Notes: generated from the sequence alone by a model not told the origin. Counted from the first letter of the stretch, positions 28,591 through 38,530 are shown. The stretch: DNA of 64,000 nt from Comamonas terrae (GCF_001544075.1 NZ_BCNT01000001.1:186001-250000), one strand, 5' to 3'. A program made the numbers and translations.

Positions 28591-28655
28591 GAAACAATCA
28601 GAACAGGAGCTGGCCGCGCTGGTTAATCAGCGCCGACAGCCTTTTTCAGGGAGAT

Positions 28656-29417
28656 TCAGCGGGCGCCGCCTGCCTGCAGCAGCCGCACGACCTCTGCCTG
28701 GCCGCGGGCGCGGGCATGGGCCAGGGCCGTGACACCCTGGGCATCGGGCAGGTTCAGTTCGGCCCTGGCGGCTATCAGCTCGCTCACGATGGCCTGGTGG
28801 CGGGGCCCGCCATCGGAGAGCAGCACGGCCTCCAGCAGGCAGGTCCAGCCCAGGCGGTTGACGTGGTTGACATCGACCCCGGCCGCAATCAGGGCCTTGG
28901 CCGTCTCCACATGGCCGCGCTCGCAGGCGGGTATCAGCGCCGTGCCGCCATATCGGTTGGTGCTTTTCAGGTCGGCGCCATAGGACATGGCCATGCGCAC
29001 GATCTCCAGCCGCCCCTGTGCGCCGGCCAACAGGAAGGCGCTGTCGCTTTGCCGGTTCTTGAGGTTGGGGTTGGCGCCGTGCAGCAGCAGCGAACGGGCC
29101 ACCTCGATATGGTTGCCGGCCGTGGCCAGCAGCAGCGCGGTGTTGCCCTGTTCGTCCTGGGCATCGACGGGCGCGTCCCGGGCCAGCAGATCCCGCACGG
29201 CCTCGGCATCGCCCCGTGCCGCGGCATCGCGCAGCTTCCGCCCCAGCTCTGCGTTGCGGCCGGACGCTTGCACAGCCTGTGCGACAGGCTGGACCGACGC
29301 CCCCCGGCCGGCGTCCGGGCCGGAACTCTGGCAGGCCGCAAGCACGGCGGCGGCCAGGCCGCTCGTCAGCCAGGCTACCGGCCCACGCCCCGGACCTGTC
29401 GTATCTGCAGTCTTCAT
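28656..29417 (-). CDS. Ankyrin-repeat lipoprotein
   Basis: A 253-residue protein with a lipoprotein signal ending in LAAC (Cys29 would be lipidated). At least five ankyrin repeats follow from about residue 60 to the end, with typical TALLLATAGNHIEVARSLLLHGANPN and GGTALIPACERGHVETAKALIAAGVDVN units (each given here as short consensus reads). Ankyrin stacks bind proteins; a periplasmic or membrane-attached scaffold is likely. No linked effector or catalase gene suggests a partner. Start: ATG at 29417. Confidence 0.85.
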   Translation of the reverse strand: MKTADTTGPGRGPVAWLTSGLAAAVLAACQSSGPDAGRGASVQPVAQAVQASGRNAELGRKLRDAAARGDAEAVRDLLARDAPVDAQDEQGNTALLLATAGNHIEVARSLLLHGANPNLKNRQSDSAFLLAGAQGRLEIVRMAMSYGADLKSTNRYGGTALIPACERGHVETAKALIAAGVDVNHVNRLGWTCLLEAVLLSDGGPRHQAIVSELIAARAELNLPDAQGVTALAHARARGQAEVVRLLQAGGAR

Positions 29418-29574
29418 GATGGAACCCTCCCTGCCAGGCGAACGATGGTGCCGCAGCGACGCCCGCCACCGGGGAGCGCTGTCAGCTTCATTCAGGAACT
29501 ATAGCGGCACACGATGATCTCAAGCGGTTTCCATGCTGTTTACGAATGTTTTTTCTGAAAGGAGACCCAGCCCC

Positions 29575-30051
29575 GTGCTTTTGAACAATCGCCGCACTGC
29601 CGCCTGGCTGACAGCCGCTTCCCTGGCTTTCGCCGCCCTCTCGACCGCCGTGATGCCTGCAACTGCGCATGCCCAGGAATTTGTAAGCATCAAGGGCAAC
29701 AGCGTGAATGTGCGGGAAAAGCCCACGACCCGCTCCGCCACGCTGTGGGAGCTGAGCAAGGGCTATCCGCTGCAGGTGACCCGGCGCCAGGGCCAGTGGC
29801 TGCGCGTCCGGGACTACGAGGCCACGCTGGGCTGGGTGCATGCGCCGCTGACGCAAAAGACGCCGCATGTCGTGGTCAAGGCCCGCACCGCCAATCTGCG
29901 CGCCGGCGCCGGCCAGAACCACCGCGTGGTCGGCAAGCTCGAACAGCACGAAGTGGCGCGTACGCTGAAGAAACAGGGCAGCTGGCTGCAGGTGCAGCGC
30001 AGCAACGGCCAGAGCGGCTGGGTGGCCAAAAGCCTGGTCTGGGGCTGGTGA
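29575..30051 (+). CDS. Secreted bacterial SH3 domain protein
   Basis: A 158-residue exported protein: signal peptide to about residue 34 (TAHAQ), then two SH3b-like repeats. The first begins EFVSIKGNSVNVREKPTTRS; the second begins VVVKARTANLRAGAG. Each ends with a W-V/GW motif (LGWVHAPL and SGWVAKSLVWGW). Bacterial SH3 domains commonly bind peptidoglycan or other envelope polymers. GTG at 29575 is preferred: AAAGGAGA lies ten bases upstream and it gives a normal signal peptide. ATG at 29533 would add 14 polar residues. Confidence 0.82.
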   Translation: MLLNNRRTAAWLTAASLAFAALSTAVMPATAHAQEFVSIKGNSVNVREKPTTRSATLWELSKGYPLQVTRRQGQWLRVRDYEATLGWVHAPLTQKTPHVVVKARTANLRAGAGQNHRVVGKLEQHEVARTLKKQGSWLQVQRSNGQSGWVAKSLVWGW

Positions 30052-30069
30052 CCTGCCCCCCCGGAGTCG

Positions 30070-30095
30070 AAAGGCCTGCAATGCAGGCCTTTTTT
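30070..30095 (+). terminator. Terminator after the SH3 protein gene
   Basis: AAAGGCCTGC pairs with GCAGGCCTTT around a 3-base loop and continues into T residues to 30095. A short A-run on the other side lets it work weakly for thiD too. Confidence 0.88.
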
Positions 30096-30122
30096 CGCAG
30101 GTGAATTCGTGCGTGAAAGGCT

Positions 30123-31016
30123 TCAGGGCTGCACGACGATCTGCGCCCTGGGCGCATAGCCGTGGTTGAGCGGCCCATGGCCGCGGCCGGTGTAGACATC
30201 GGCCCCGGCCGCGATCGCCCCCAGGATGTAGCTGCGCGCCTCGGTCACGGCCTCTACCAGCGGCAGGCCCTGGGCGAGGAAGCAGGCAATCGCCGACGAC
30301 AGCGTGCAGCCGGTGCCGTGGCCGTTGTGGGTGACGATGCGCTGCGACTGCAGGCGCAGATACTCGCCGCTGGCCTGCCCCTGCCGGCCCAGCACGTCCA
30401 TCACCAGATTGCCGGGCAGATGGCCGCCCTTGAGCAGCACGGCAGGCGCACCGGCGCCGCCCAACGCGAGCAGATCGGCCACGGCGGCGTCCAGCGCTTC
30501 GATGCCGTCGATGCTGCGGCCCAGCAGCAGTGCGGCTTCGTCCAGGTTGGGCGTGACCACCGTGGCCAGCGGGAACAGCTCCCTGACCAGCACCCGGGCC
30601 GTCTCGGGCGCGATCAGGCGGTCGCCGCTGGTGGCCACCATCACCGGGTCCAGCACCACATTGCGGATGCCGTGGCGGCGGATCGCGTCGGCAACCACCT
30701 GCACCACCTCGGGCGTGGCCAGCATGCCGATCTTGACGGCGTCCACGCCGATATCGCCCACCACGGCATCGATCTGGCCGCGCACGGTATCGAGCGGAAT
30801 GCCGTGGATGCCCGTCACGCCCAGCGTGTTCTGCACCGTGATCGCCGTGATCGCCGTCATGCCATAGCAGCCCAGGGCGCTGCAGGTCTTGAGATCGGCC
30901 TGGATGCCGGCGCCGCCGCCGCTGTCGGAGCCGGCAATGGAGAGCACGCGCGCATAGCGCTTGCGCGCTGCCGTGGAGGAGGATTCGGAAGCGGTGGTGG
31001 AGGCGGTCACTGTCAT
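30123..31016 (-). CDS. thiD: Hydroxymethylpyrimidine/phosphomethylpyrimidine kinase ThiD
   Basis: A 297-residue ribokinase-fold enzyme that phosphorylates HMP and HMP-phosphate to HMP-diphosphate, the pyrimidine half of thiamine. Motifs are VLSIAGSDSGGGAGIQADLKT near the N-terminus, VLDPVMVATSG, VVTPNLDEAALLLG and the anion-hole NGHGTGCTLSSAIA near the C-terminus. Start: ATG at 31016; a TTG two codons upstream is possible. The first 20 residues are a Ser/Thr-rich extension. It is divergent from the thiO operon and has no riboswitch of its own that I can see. Confidence 0.95.
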   Translation of the reverse strand: MTVTASTTASESSSTAARKRYARVLSIAGSDSGGGAGIQADLKTCSALGCYGMTAITAITVQNTLGVTGIHGIPLDTVRGQIDAVVGDIGVDAVKIGMLATPEVVQVVADAIRRHGIRNVVLDPVMVATSGDRLIAPETARVLVRELFPLATVVTPNLDEAALLLGRSIDGIEALDAAVADLLALGGAGAPAVLLKGGHLPGNLVMDVLGRQGQASGEYLRLQSQRIVTHNGHGTGCTLSSAIACFLAQGLPLVEAVTEARSYILGAIAAGADVYTGRGHGPLNHGYAPRAQIVVQP

Positions 31017-31090
31017 GGACAAAAATTATCGCCCATGCGACCAGTCGAAACGCGGTGTTTGCAGTTGTGCTGTAATGCCTGCTGACGGAC

Positions 31091-31255
31091 GAAACAGGGG
31101 TGTCCCATGCGGCGCGCGGCTGATGCCGCGCCTCCAGACCGGATGTGCGACTGAGAAATACCCTGGGGCTGCGGTCTCCAAGACCCGAAAGCTGCTGCCA
31201 CCCGCGCGGCCTGCCCCCTGCACCCGATCCAGGTCATGCTGGCGTGGGGAGTTTC
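31091..31255 (+). promoter_or_regulatory. TPP riboswitch upstream of thiO-thiS-thiG-thiE, expanded form
   Basis: Outer stem GAAAC (31091-31095) pairs with GTTTC (31251-31255). Inside are AGGGGTGTCCC, CTGAGAAATACCCT (starting 31151) and CACCCGATCCAGG...ATGCTGGCGTGGGGA. All the TPP-binding blocks are present. The P3 region (about 31103-31150) and the segment between ATACCCT and CACCCGATC (about 57 bases) are longer than in common examples. It lies 105 bases before the thiO start. Confidence 0.9.
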
Positions 31256-31360
31256 AGCACTACTGCATACGCACCGCGTTTTGTCCTGCACTTGGGGATG
31301 CATCCCTGCAGGTCGGCAGATGTGGCCTCCATGTGCGCCTTGACGGAAAACGAACAGCAC

Positions 31361-32482
31361 ATGTCCTTGCTTGAAGCTTCTTCGCGCGTTGCAATCCTGG
31401 GCGGCGGCCTGATGGGCCGTTTGCTGGCCCTGGCCCTGGCCCGGCGCGGCCATGCGATCGACCTCTACGATGCCCAGGGCCCTGCCGGCGAAGGCGCCGC
31501 GGCCCGTGTGGCGGCGGCCATGCTCGCGCCCCTGGCCGAATCGGCGATCACCGAGCCCGGCGTGGTGCGCATGGGCCAGCACGGCCTCAAGCGCTGGCCC
31601 GAACTGCTGGCCCAGCTCGATGCCCCGGTCTTCCACCAGCAAAACGGCACGCTCATCCTCTGGCACCGCCAGGATCAGGGCGACGCCCAGCGCTTCTTCG
31701 GCGTGCTGGAGAAGAACCGCCGCATCAATCCCAGCCTGCCGGCCATGCAGTCTCTGGCAGGTGCCGAGCTGCAGGCCTGCGAGCCGGCCCTGCAGAACCG
31801 CTTCACCCAGGGCGTCTACCTGCCCGGCGAAGGCCAGCTCGACAACCGCCAGCTGCTGGCCGCGCTGGTGAGCACGCTGGAGCACATGGGCGTGAAGCTG
31901 CACTGGAACAGCCCGCGCGAACTCTGCGACTTCGCCCCCGGCACGGCCGGCCAGCCCGATTTCGTTTTCGACTGCCGGGGCCTGGGCGCCCGCACGCAGT
32001 GGAGGCAGCTGCGCGGCATCCGCGGCGAGGTCGTGCGCGTGCATGCGCCCGAGGTGACGCTGCAGCGCCCCACGCGGCTCATCCACCCGCGCTACCCCAT
32101 CTACATCGCACCCAAGGAAGACCATCTGTTCGTGATCGGCGCCACCGAGATCGAATCGGACGACATGTCGCCGGCCTCGGTGCGCTCCACGCTGGAACTG
32201 CTGAGCGCCGCCTACACCGTGCACCCCGGCTTTGCCGAGGCCCGCATCGTGGAGATCGCCACCCAGTGCCGCCCCACGCTGCCCGATAATCTGCCCGCCG
32301 TGCGCCTGCTCGCGCCGCACGTGATGGAAGTCAACGGCCTGTACCGGCATGGCTTCATGATCTCGCCGGCCATGCTGGACGTGGTGCTGGAGCTGATCGA
32401 CGAGGACGGCGACTCCGCGCTGGCGCGCGAATTCGATGTGGCCGTCCACCGCGAATCCGAGCACGCGCTTGCCGCGCACTGA
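31361..32482 (+). CDS. thiO: FAD-dependent glycine oxidase ThiO
   Basis: A 373-residue flavoprotein of the D-amino acid oxidase fold. ThiO oxidises glycine to dehydroglycine, a precursor of the thiazole ring of thiamine. The dinucleotide motif GGGLMG is at residues 14-19, and the block DFVFDCRGLGAR, RGEVVRVHAPEV and the C-terminal YRHGFMISPAM (FAD contact) are visible. Start: ATG at 31361; ATG at 31331 would add ten residues. Neither has a strong ribosome site. First gene of the riboswitch-controlled thi operon; its presence rather than thiH fits an aerobic organism. Confidence 0.92.
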   Translation: MSLLEASSRVAILGGGLMGRLLALALARRGHAIDLYDAQGPAGEGAAARVAAAMLAPLAESAITEPGVVRMGQHGLKRWPELLAQLDAPVFHQQNGTLILWHRQDQGDAQRFFGVLEKNRRINPSLPAMQSLAGAELQACEPALQNRFTQGVYLPGEGQLDNRQLLAALVSTLEHMGVKLHWNSPRELCDFAPGTAGQPDFVFDCRGLGARTQWRQLRGIRGEVVRVHAPEVTLQRPTRLIHPRYPIYIAPKEDHLFVIGATEIESDDMSPASVRSTLELLSAAYTVHPGFAEARIVEIATQCRPTLPDNLPAVRLLAPHVMEVNGLYRHGFMISPAMLDVVLELIDEDGDSALAREFDVAVHRESEHALAAH

Positions 32483-32648
32483 GCCGGCGATTGCAGGCCA
32501 TGTGAACTTTGGCGCACAGCTCTCCTACCCTGGCCATATGCAAGCCCGCAGCCGCCAGCGCTTACCGTTGGAGCCCTCGTGCAGCAGACCCGCCGGCCGC
32601 TTCGGCGGCCCGCTTGCCCGTTTTGACTGTTTTGACCGTTTGCCCACC

Positions 32649-32846
32649 ATGAAGATCACCATCAACCAGCAAGCCACCGAACTGCCCGCCTCCGCCACCG
32701 TGGCCGATGCGCTGGCGCAGCTGCAGGCCAGGCCCCCGTTTGCCGTGGCAGTCAACACCGTTTTCGTGCCCAGGACCCAATATGCGGTCCATGCGCTGCA
32801 GGACGGGGACAGGATGGAAGTCATCTCCCCCGTGACGGGAGGATGA
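32649..32846 (+). CDS. thiS: Sulfur carrier protein ThiS
   Basis: A 65-residue ubiquitin-fold protein ending in the required Gly-Gly (VISPVTGG). The terminal glycine is adenylated and thiocarboxylated to donate sulfur to ThiG. Start: ATG at 32649. A 166-base gap after thiO has no gene; it includes a CCGCCGGCCGCTTCGGCGG hairpin. A repeat element (32851-32947) separates thiS from thiG. Confidence 0.95.
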   Translation: MKITINQQATELPASATVADALAQLQARPPFAVAVNTVFVPRTQYAVHALQDGDRMEVISPVTGG

Positions 32847-32850
32847 CCCG

Positions 32851-32947
32851 CTGAGGCACCGCATGCCTTCCCACCCAAGGAGACGACGCCTTCGCCGGGG
32901 CGGCCCCGCCGCAAGGCGGATATTGCCCGGTGTCTCTGGCTCAGGCC
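32851..32947. repeat. Dispersed intergenic repeat, copy C (diverged)
   Basis: Shares with copy B, in order, CTGAG near the 5' end, CTTCCC, GACGACGCCTTCGC, GGCGG, TTGCCCGGTGTC, CTGG and GGCC. It is more diverged and carries extra bases in the middle. It sits between thiS and thiG inside the operon, so it is probably transcribed. Confidence 0.5.
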
Positions 32948-32999
32948 GTGTCAGCTTCAGGTGCTGCAGGCCGTAATTTGAAGATTGAAGAGAAAAGTC

Positions 33000-33809
33000 A
33001 TGAACCATTCGACAACCACCGCCGACGATGCCCTGGTCCTGTACGGCCAGCGCTTTGAAAGCCGCCTGCTGCTGGGCACCTCGCGCTACCCTTCGCCCGC
33101 CGTGCTGGAAGCCGCCGTGCAGCGCTCGCGCCCCGCCATGGTCACGGCCTCGCTGCGCCGCCAGGGCAGCAATGCCGCCGAAACCGGCGCCAGCTTCTGG
33201 GAACTGCTGCGCAAGCTCGACGTGCCCGTTCTGCCCAACACGGCCGGCTGCATGACCATCCAGGAGGCCGTGACCACGGCCCAGATGGCCCGCGAGGTGT
33301 TCGACACGCCGTGGATCAAGCTGGAGCTGATCGGCGACGACTACACGCTGCAGCCCGACACGCTCAACCTCGTGGAAGCCGCCTCCACCCTCATCAAGGA
33401 CGGCTTCCAGGTGCTGCCCTACACCACCTACGACCTGGTGCTGTGCCAGCGCCTGGTGGACGTGGGCTGCCAGGCCGTCATGCCCTGGGCCGCGCCCATC
33501 GGCACGGGCCGCGGCCCTGTCAATCCCTATGCGATGCAGATGCTGCGCGAGCGCCTGAAGGTGCCGCTGATCGTCGACGCCGGCCTGGGCCGCCCTTCCC
33601 ATGCCTGCACCGTCATGGAATGGGGCTATGACGCCGTGCTGCTCAACACCGCCGTAGCCCTGGCCGAAGACCCCGTGGCCATGGCCGGCGCCTTCGCCGA
33701 TGCCGTGAACGCCGGCCACGCCGCCTGGCGCGCCGGCGCCATGGCCGAACAGGTGGCCGCCCAGCCCAGCACGCCCGTGCTGGGCACGCCCTTCTGGCAC
33801 CACGAGTAA
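33000..33809 (+). CDS. thiG: Thiazole synthase ThiG
   Basis: A 269-residue TIM-barrel enzyme. It joins deoxyxylulose phosphate, dehydroglycine and ThiS thiocarboxylate into the thiazole phosphate. Lys107 in WIKLELIGDD is the expected Schiff-base residue; RLLLGTSRYPS, LPNTAGCMT, LPYTTYDLVLC and APIGTGRG are the other family blocks. Start: ATG at 33000 after AAGAGA; a TTG at 32985 would add five residues. Nineteen bases separate it from thiE. Confidence 0.96.
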   Translation: MNHSTTTADDALVLYGQRFESRLLLGTSRYPSPAVLEAAVQRSRPAMVTASLRRQGSNAAETGASFWELLRKLDVPVLPNTAGCMTIQEAVTTAQMAREVFDTPWIKLELIGDDYTLQPDTLNLVEAASTLIKDGFQVLPYTTYDLVLCQRLVDVGCQAVMPWAAPIGTGRGPVNPYAMQMLRERLKVPLIVDAGLGRPSHACTVMEWGYDAVLLNTAVALAEDPVAMAGAFADAVNAGHAAWRAGAMAEQVAAQPSTPVLGTPFWHHE

Positions 33810-33827
33810 ACAGACGCAAGGCCGCTC

Positions 33828-34766
33828 ATGAACACCGCTGAAATCCAGGCACTGGCCCAGGCCATCATCCACCACCACGGCGCCACGTTTGCCGCGCAGG
33901 CACCCGACGGGCAGATCGACCATGTGCAGCTGACCGCCCAGCCGGTTCCGCCCGCGCTGCGCAGCGAGCCCGCCTATCTGGCGGCGCTGCAGGCCTGCAG
34001 CGCGCTGAGCTTCATCGCCGTGGATGCCGAAACCCTGGCCCAGGCCTGGCAACGCCAGGCCGAACGCACCAATCAGTTCGACGCCACGCACTGGCCCGAC
34101 GATCCGCGCGATTTCGGGCTCGCCGGCACAGACCCGGCCCAGGCCTTTGCCCGCTGCCCGCGCGAGCTGGGCCTGTACGGCGTGCTGCCCACGGCCGAAT
34201 GGGTGGGCCGCATGGCGCGCGCCGGCGTGCCCACGGTGCAGCTGCGCTTCAAGTCGGATGACCGGGCCGCCGTGGCCCGCGAGGTGAAGGCCGCCGTGGC
34301 CGCCGTCGAAGGCACGGACGCGCGCCTGTTCATCAACGACCACTGGCAGGCCGCGCTGGATGCCGGCGCCTATGGCGTCCATGTGGGCCAGGAAGACCTG
34401 GACCTCATCGGCCACCGCGACCTGGAGACCATCCGCACCTCCGGCACGCGCCTGGGCGTCAGCACCCACGGCTATGCCGAAATGGTGCGCGCCCACGCCG
34501 TGCAGCCCAGCTACATCGCGCTGGGTGCGGTGTTCCCGACCACGCTCAAGAAGATGGCCACGGCCCCGCAGGGGCTGGCGCGCCTGGCCGCCTATGTGCG
34601 GCTCATGCAGCAGTATCCGCTGGTGGCCATCGGCGGCATCTCGGCCGATCTGTTCCCCGCCGTGCGCGCCACGGGGGTGGGCTCGGTGGCCGTGGTCCGC
34701 GCCCTGGTCAATGCACCGGACCCGGAAGCCGCGGCCGCGCATCTGCTCGAGCGCATGAAGGCCTGA
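33828..34766 (+). CDS. thiE: Thiamine phosphate synthase ThiE with N-terminal extension
   Basis: A 312-residue protein. Residues from about 115 onward form a normal thiamine phosphate synthase, joining HMP-diphosphate to thiazole phosphate. This part shows LYGVLPTAEWVGRMARAG, LFINDHWQAALDAGAYGVHVGQEDL (the diphosphate/Mg site), LGVSTHGYAEM, YIALGAVFPTTLKK and VAIGGIS. The first ~115 residues match no domain I know; they contain VQLTAQPVPPAL, LSFIAVDAETLAQAW and DDPRDFGLAG. Typical ThiE is about 210 residues, so this is a fusion or lineage-specific extension. Start: ATG at 33828. A terminator follows the stop by 46 bases. Confidence 0.93.
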   Translation: MNTAEIQALAQAIIHHHGATFAAQAPDGQIDHVQLTAQPVPPALRSEPAYLAALQACSALSFIAVDAETLAQAWQRQAERTNQFDATHWPDDPRDFGLAGTDPAQAFARCPRELGLYGVLPTAEWVGRMARAGVPTVQLRFKSDDRAAVAREVKAAVAAVEGTDARLFINDHWQAALDAGAYGVHVGQEDLDLIGHRDLETIRTSGTRLGVSTHGYAEMVRAHAVQPSYIALGAVFPTTLKKMATAPQGLARLAAYVRLMQQYPLVAIGGISADLFPAVRATGVGSVAVVRALVNAPDPEAAAAHLLERMKA

Positions 34767-35102
34767 ACCGGGCGGCCCGCGCGCCGCCGCCTGCAAGAAC
34801 TACGCTTTCGATAGCTGCCGGCGCTTGTCCACAAGCGCCAGCAGCTTTTTTCATTGCCATTTTGCTTACACGCAAGCGCCGGCTCCCGCCGCATCGGCCG
34901 GCAGCACCGCCCTGCCCGCTTCCACCGCGGGCATTCATGCGCGCCGTCCTCTGGCACACTGCATAGCCGATTTCGCCATTGACGCAAGCCCCGTTCGCGC
35001 CACGCGCGGACACGCAGGCGACAGGTGCAGCACCGGCATCGCCGAAGCGCCCGGTCCCACACGCGACAATGAACCAGTCTTCAGTCACGCATTAGACAGA
35101 TC
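34767..35102. other. Intergenic region between thiE and the Crp/Fnr gene
   Basis: The first third carries the thi operon terminator (34813-34851). The remaining 250 bases presumably contain the regulator's promoter. I found no clear promoter boxes, no gene and no FNR- or CRP-like palindrome that I could support. Confidence 0.5.
34813..34851 (+). terminator. Terminator of the thiO-thiS-thiG-thiE operon
   Basis: AGCTGC-CGGCGCTTG pairs with CAAGCGCC-AGCAGCT around TCCA, with one bulge, and is followed by six T. The arm ATAGCTGC...GCTTG resembles the repeat arm at 58616-58629. Confidence 0.9.
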
Positions 35103-35822
35103 ATGGACGACCCGATTCTTACTATGGAAGAACGTGAAGCGATCAATTCCGGTCGCTGGTTCTCATCCCTATCGCCCTCGCTTCGGCACGACATTCTTCG
35201 ATGCGCCTACGTCAAACGATTCCGAGATGGCTCGCTCATCTGCGCCCGCGGCGAACCGCCCGAGGAGTGGATCGCCTGCGCCAAGGGCGCGGTGCGCGTG
35301 AGCTCCACCTCGATCACGGGCAAGCAGATCACGCTGACCTATGTGGAGCCTGGCATCTGGTTCGGCGACGTGGCCATCCTGGACGGCGACAAGCGCACGC
35401 ACGACGCCTATGCGCATGGCGAGACCACGCTGCTGTGCGTCTCCAAGGCCGACTTCAAGCGCATCCTGGGCCTGCATGTGGAATTTTCGGAAGCCATTCT
35501 TCGCCTCAATGCGCGCCGCGTGCGCCAGCTCTACGGCCTGGTGGAAGACCTCAACACCCTGCCGCTGCGCGCGCGCCTGGCCAAGCAGCTGCTGCACCTG
35601 ATGCGCAGCTATGGCGTGATGAGCCTTTCGGACAGCAGCGAGATCCGCATCGGCCTGCATCTGGCGCAGGAGGAGCTGGCCCAGCTGCTGGGCGCCTCGC
35701 GCCAGCGCGTGAACCAGGAGCTCAAGTCCATGGAGCGCGAGGACGTGATACGCATCGAGCCAGGCGGCCTGGTGGTGCGCGACCGCGACACGCTGCTGCG
35801 CATCGCCGATACGGATCACTAG
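35103..35822 (+). CDS. Crp/Fnr family transcriptional regulator
   Basis: A 239-residue regulator: a cyclic-nucleotide-binding-type beta-roll (about 20-140, including GEPPEEWIACAKGAVRVSS and EPGIWFGDVAILDGDKRTHDAYA), a dimer helix, and a winged HTH (about 165-230) with LHLAQEELAQLLGASRQRVNQELKSMER split around its recognition helix. It lacks the cluster of N-terminal cysteines that bind iron-sulfur in FNR, so oxygen sensing by that route is unlikely. The effector is unknown. ATG at 35103 is the first start consistent with the fold. A dispersed repeat follows; the kinase-dehydrogenase pair lies beyond it. Confidence 0.9.
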   Translation: MDDPILTMEEREAINSGRWFSSLSPSLRHDILRCAYVKRFRDGSLICARGEPPEEWIACAKGAVRVSSTSITGKQITLTYVEPGIWFGDVAILDGDKRTHDAYAHGETTLLCVSKADFKRILGLHVEFSEAILRLNARRVRQLYGLVEDLNTLPLRARLAKQLLHLMRSYGVMSLSDSSEIRIGLHLAQEELAQLLGASRQRVNQELKSMEREDVIRIEPGGLVVRDRDTLLRIADTDH

Positions 35823-35828
35823 CCCCCC

Positions 35829-35912
35829 TGAGCCGCTTTGCGGCTTCCCCCCAACGGGGGGACGACACCTTCGCTGCGAGGCGGCTCTTGCTCGGTGTCC
35901 CTGATCTAGGCC
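35829..35912. repeat. Dispersed intergenic repeat, copy B
   Basis: TGAGCCGCTTTGCGGCTT, then CCCCCCAACGGGGGG, GACGACACCTTCGCTGCGAG, GCGGCTCTTGCTCGGTGTC and CTAGGCC. GAGCCGC near the start and GCGGCTC near the end can pair, with inner hairpins. Related copies are at 10500-10562 and 32851-32947. The further 158 bases up to the next gene hold nothing I recognise. Confidence 0.65.
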
Positions 35913-36070
35913 ATGCCTGTTTTGAGGACAGCCACCTTCGGCTACCCCTCGTTTCTACGCCGCTTTCGCGGCAATTCCCCCTCTCCTATGCAGATGCTCG
36001 CTGCGCTTTTTTGGCGCAGCGTGGCGGCTTGCGTGCGCCCACCACAAATCGAACAAAGGACTAAACATCC

Positions 36071-37156
36071 ATGAGCACTTTTGACCATTTCGTCGGCACC
36101 CGCCCCGTTTCCGAGCAGCATGCGTTCGATGTCGCTGCGCTCACGGCCTGGATGTCCGGCCATGTCGACGGCTTTGCCGGCCCGCTGCAGGTGGAGATGT
36201 TCAAGGGCGGCCAGTCCAACCCCACCTACAAGCTGATCACCCCGGGCAAGCAGTATGTGATGCGCTCCAAGCCCGGCCCCGTGGCCAAGCTGCTGCCCTC
36301 GGCGCATGCGATCGAGCGCGAGTTCCGCGTGATGAAGGGGCTGGCCGGCACCGACGTGCCCGTGCCCCACATGTACGCGCTGTGCGAGGACGAGTCGGTC
36401 ATCGGCCGCGCCTTCTACATCATGGAATGCATGGAGGGCCGCGTGCTGTGGGACCAGTCGCTGCCCGGCATGACGAGCGCCGAGCGCGGCGCCATCTACG
36501 ACGAAATGAACCGCGTGATCGCGGCGCTGCACAGCGTGAAGTTCGCCGAGCGCGGCCTGGCCGACTACGGCAAGAGCGGCAATTACTTCGAGCGCCAGAT
36601 CGGCCGCTGGAGCAAGCAGTACGTGGCCTCCATCACCCAGCCGATTCCCGAGATGGACAGGCTCATGGAATGGCTGCCTGCCCACATGCCGGCCAGCGCG
36701 CGCGACGAGAGCCGCGTCTCCATCGTGCATGGCGACTACCGCCTGGACAACCTGATGTTCCACCCCACCGAGCCGCGCGTGATCGCAGTGCTGGACTGGG
36801 AGCTGTCCACGCTGGGCCACCCGCTGGCCGACTTCAGCTACCACTGCATGGCCTGGCACATCCCCACGGCGCTGGGCCGCGGCATCGGCGGGCTGGACCT
36901 GGCGGCGCTGGGCATTCCCGCCGAATCCGAATACATCCGCCGCTACTGCGAACGCACGGGCATCACCGATCTCGACACCCTGCACAAGGATTGGAACTTC
37001 TACCTGGCCTACAACATGTTCCGCATCGCCGCCATCCTGCAAGGCATTGCCAAGCGCGTGGAGGCCGGCACGGCCTCCAGCGCCCAGGCCAAGGCCTCGG
37101 GCGACACGGCCCGCCCCATGGCCGAACTGGCCTGGTCCTTTGCCCAGCGCAGCTGA
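36071..37156 (+). CDS. Aminoglycoside-phosphotransferase-fold kinase (ACAD10/11 kinase-like)
   Basis: A 361-residue kinase. The catalytic loop is HGDYRLDN (residues 220-227) and the metal-binding block is [19 protein letters not shown] (Asp242). N-terminal [12 protein letters not shown] and [23 protein letters not shown] (nucleotide side, given in parts) are typical of the clade that contains the kinase half of animal ACAD10/11. Those kinases phosphorylate 4-hydroxyacyl-CoAs. The next gene, 61 bases on, encodes the matching dehydrogenase. It is therefore more likely a metabolic kinase than an antibiotic-resistance enzyme. Start: ATG at 36071, 10 bases after AAAGGA. Confidence 0.88.
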   Translation: MSTFDHFVGTRPVSEQHAFDVAALTAWMSGHVDGFAGPLQVEMFKGGQSNPTYKLITPGKQYVMRSKPGPVAKLLPSAHAIEREFRVMKGLAGTDVPVPHMYALCEDESVIGRAFYIMECMEGRVLWDQSLPGMTSAERGAIYDEMNRVIAALHSVKFAERGLADYGKSGNYFERQIGRWSKQYVASITQPIPEMDRLMEWLPAHMPASARDESRVSIVHGDYRLDNLMFHPTEPRVIAVLDWELSTLGHPLADFSYHCMAWHIPTALGRGIGGLDLAALGIPAESEYIRRYCERTGITDLDTLHKDWNFYLAYNMFRIAAILQGIAKRVEAGTASSAQAKASGDTARPMAELAWSFAQRS

Positions 37157-37217
37157 CCGCTGTACCGACAACGCCCCTCCCACCCATTCTCACTGCCCGA
37201 CAACAAAAGGAGCACCC

Positions 37218-38492
<1,275 letters not shown>

Positions 38493-38530
38493 TTCTTCAT
38501 CCTTCCTCCAACGGCGTCGGACACGCCGCT

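Noticed and set aside
28617-28634. Hairpin between cytX and the ankyrin gene as a terminator
   Set aside because: The stem is only six base pairs and the nearest T-run is 8-10 bases away.
35103-35822. The Crp/Fnr protein as an oxygen-sensing FNR
   Set aside because: The N-terminal cysteine cluster of FNR is missing.
36071-37156. The kinase as an aminoglycoside-resistance gene
   Set aside because: Its sequence blocks and dehydrogenase neighbour fit the ACAD10/11 kinase clade rather than drug-modifying enzymes.
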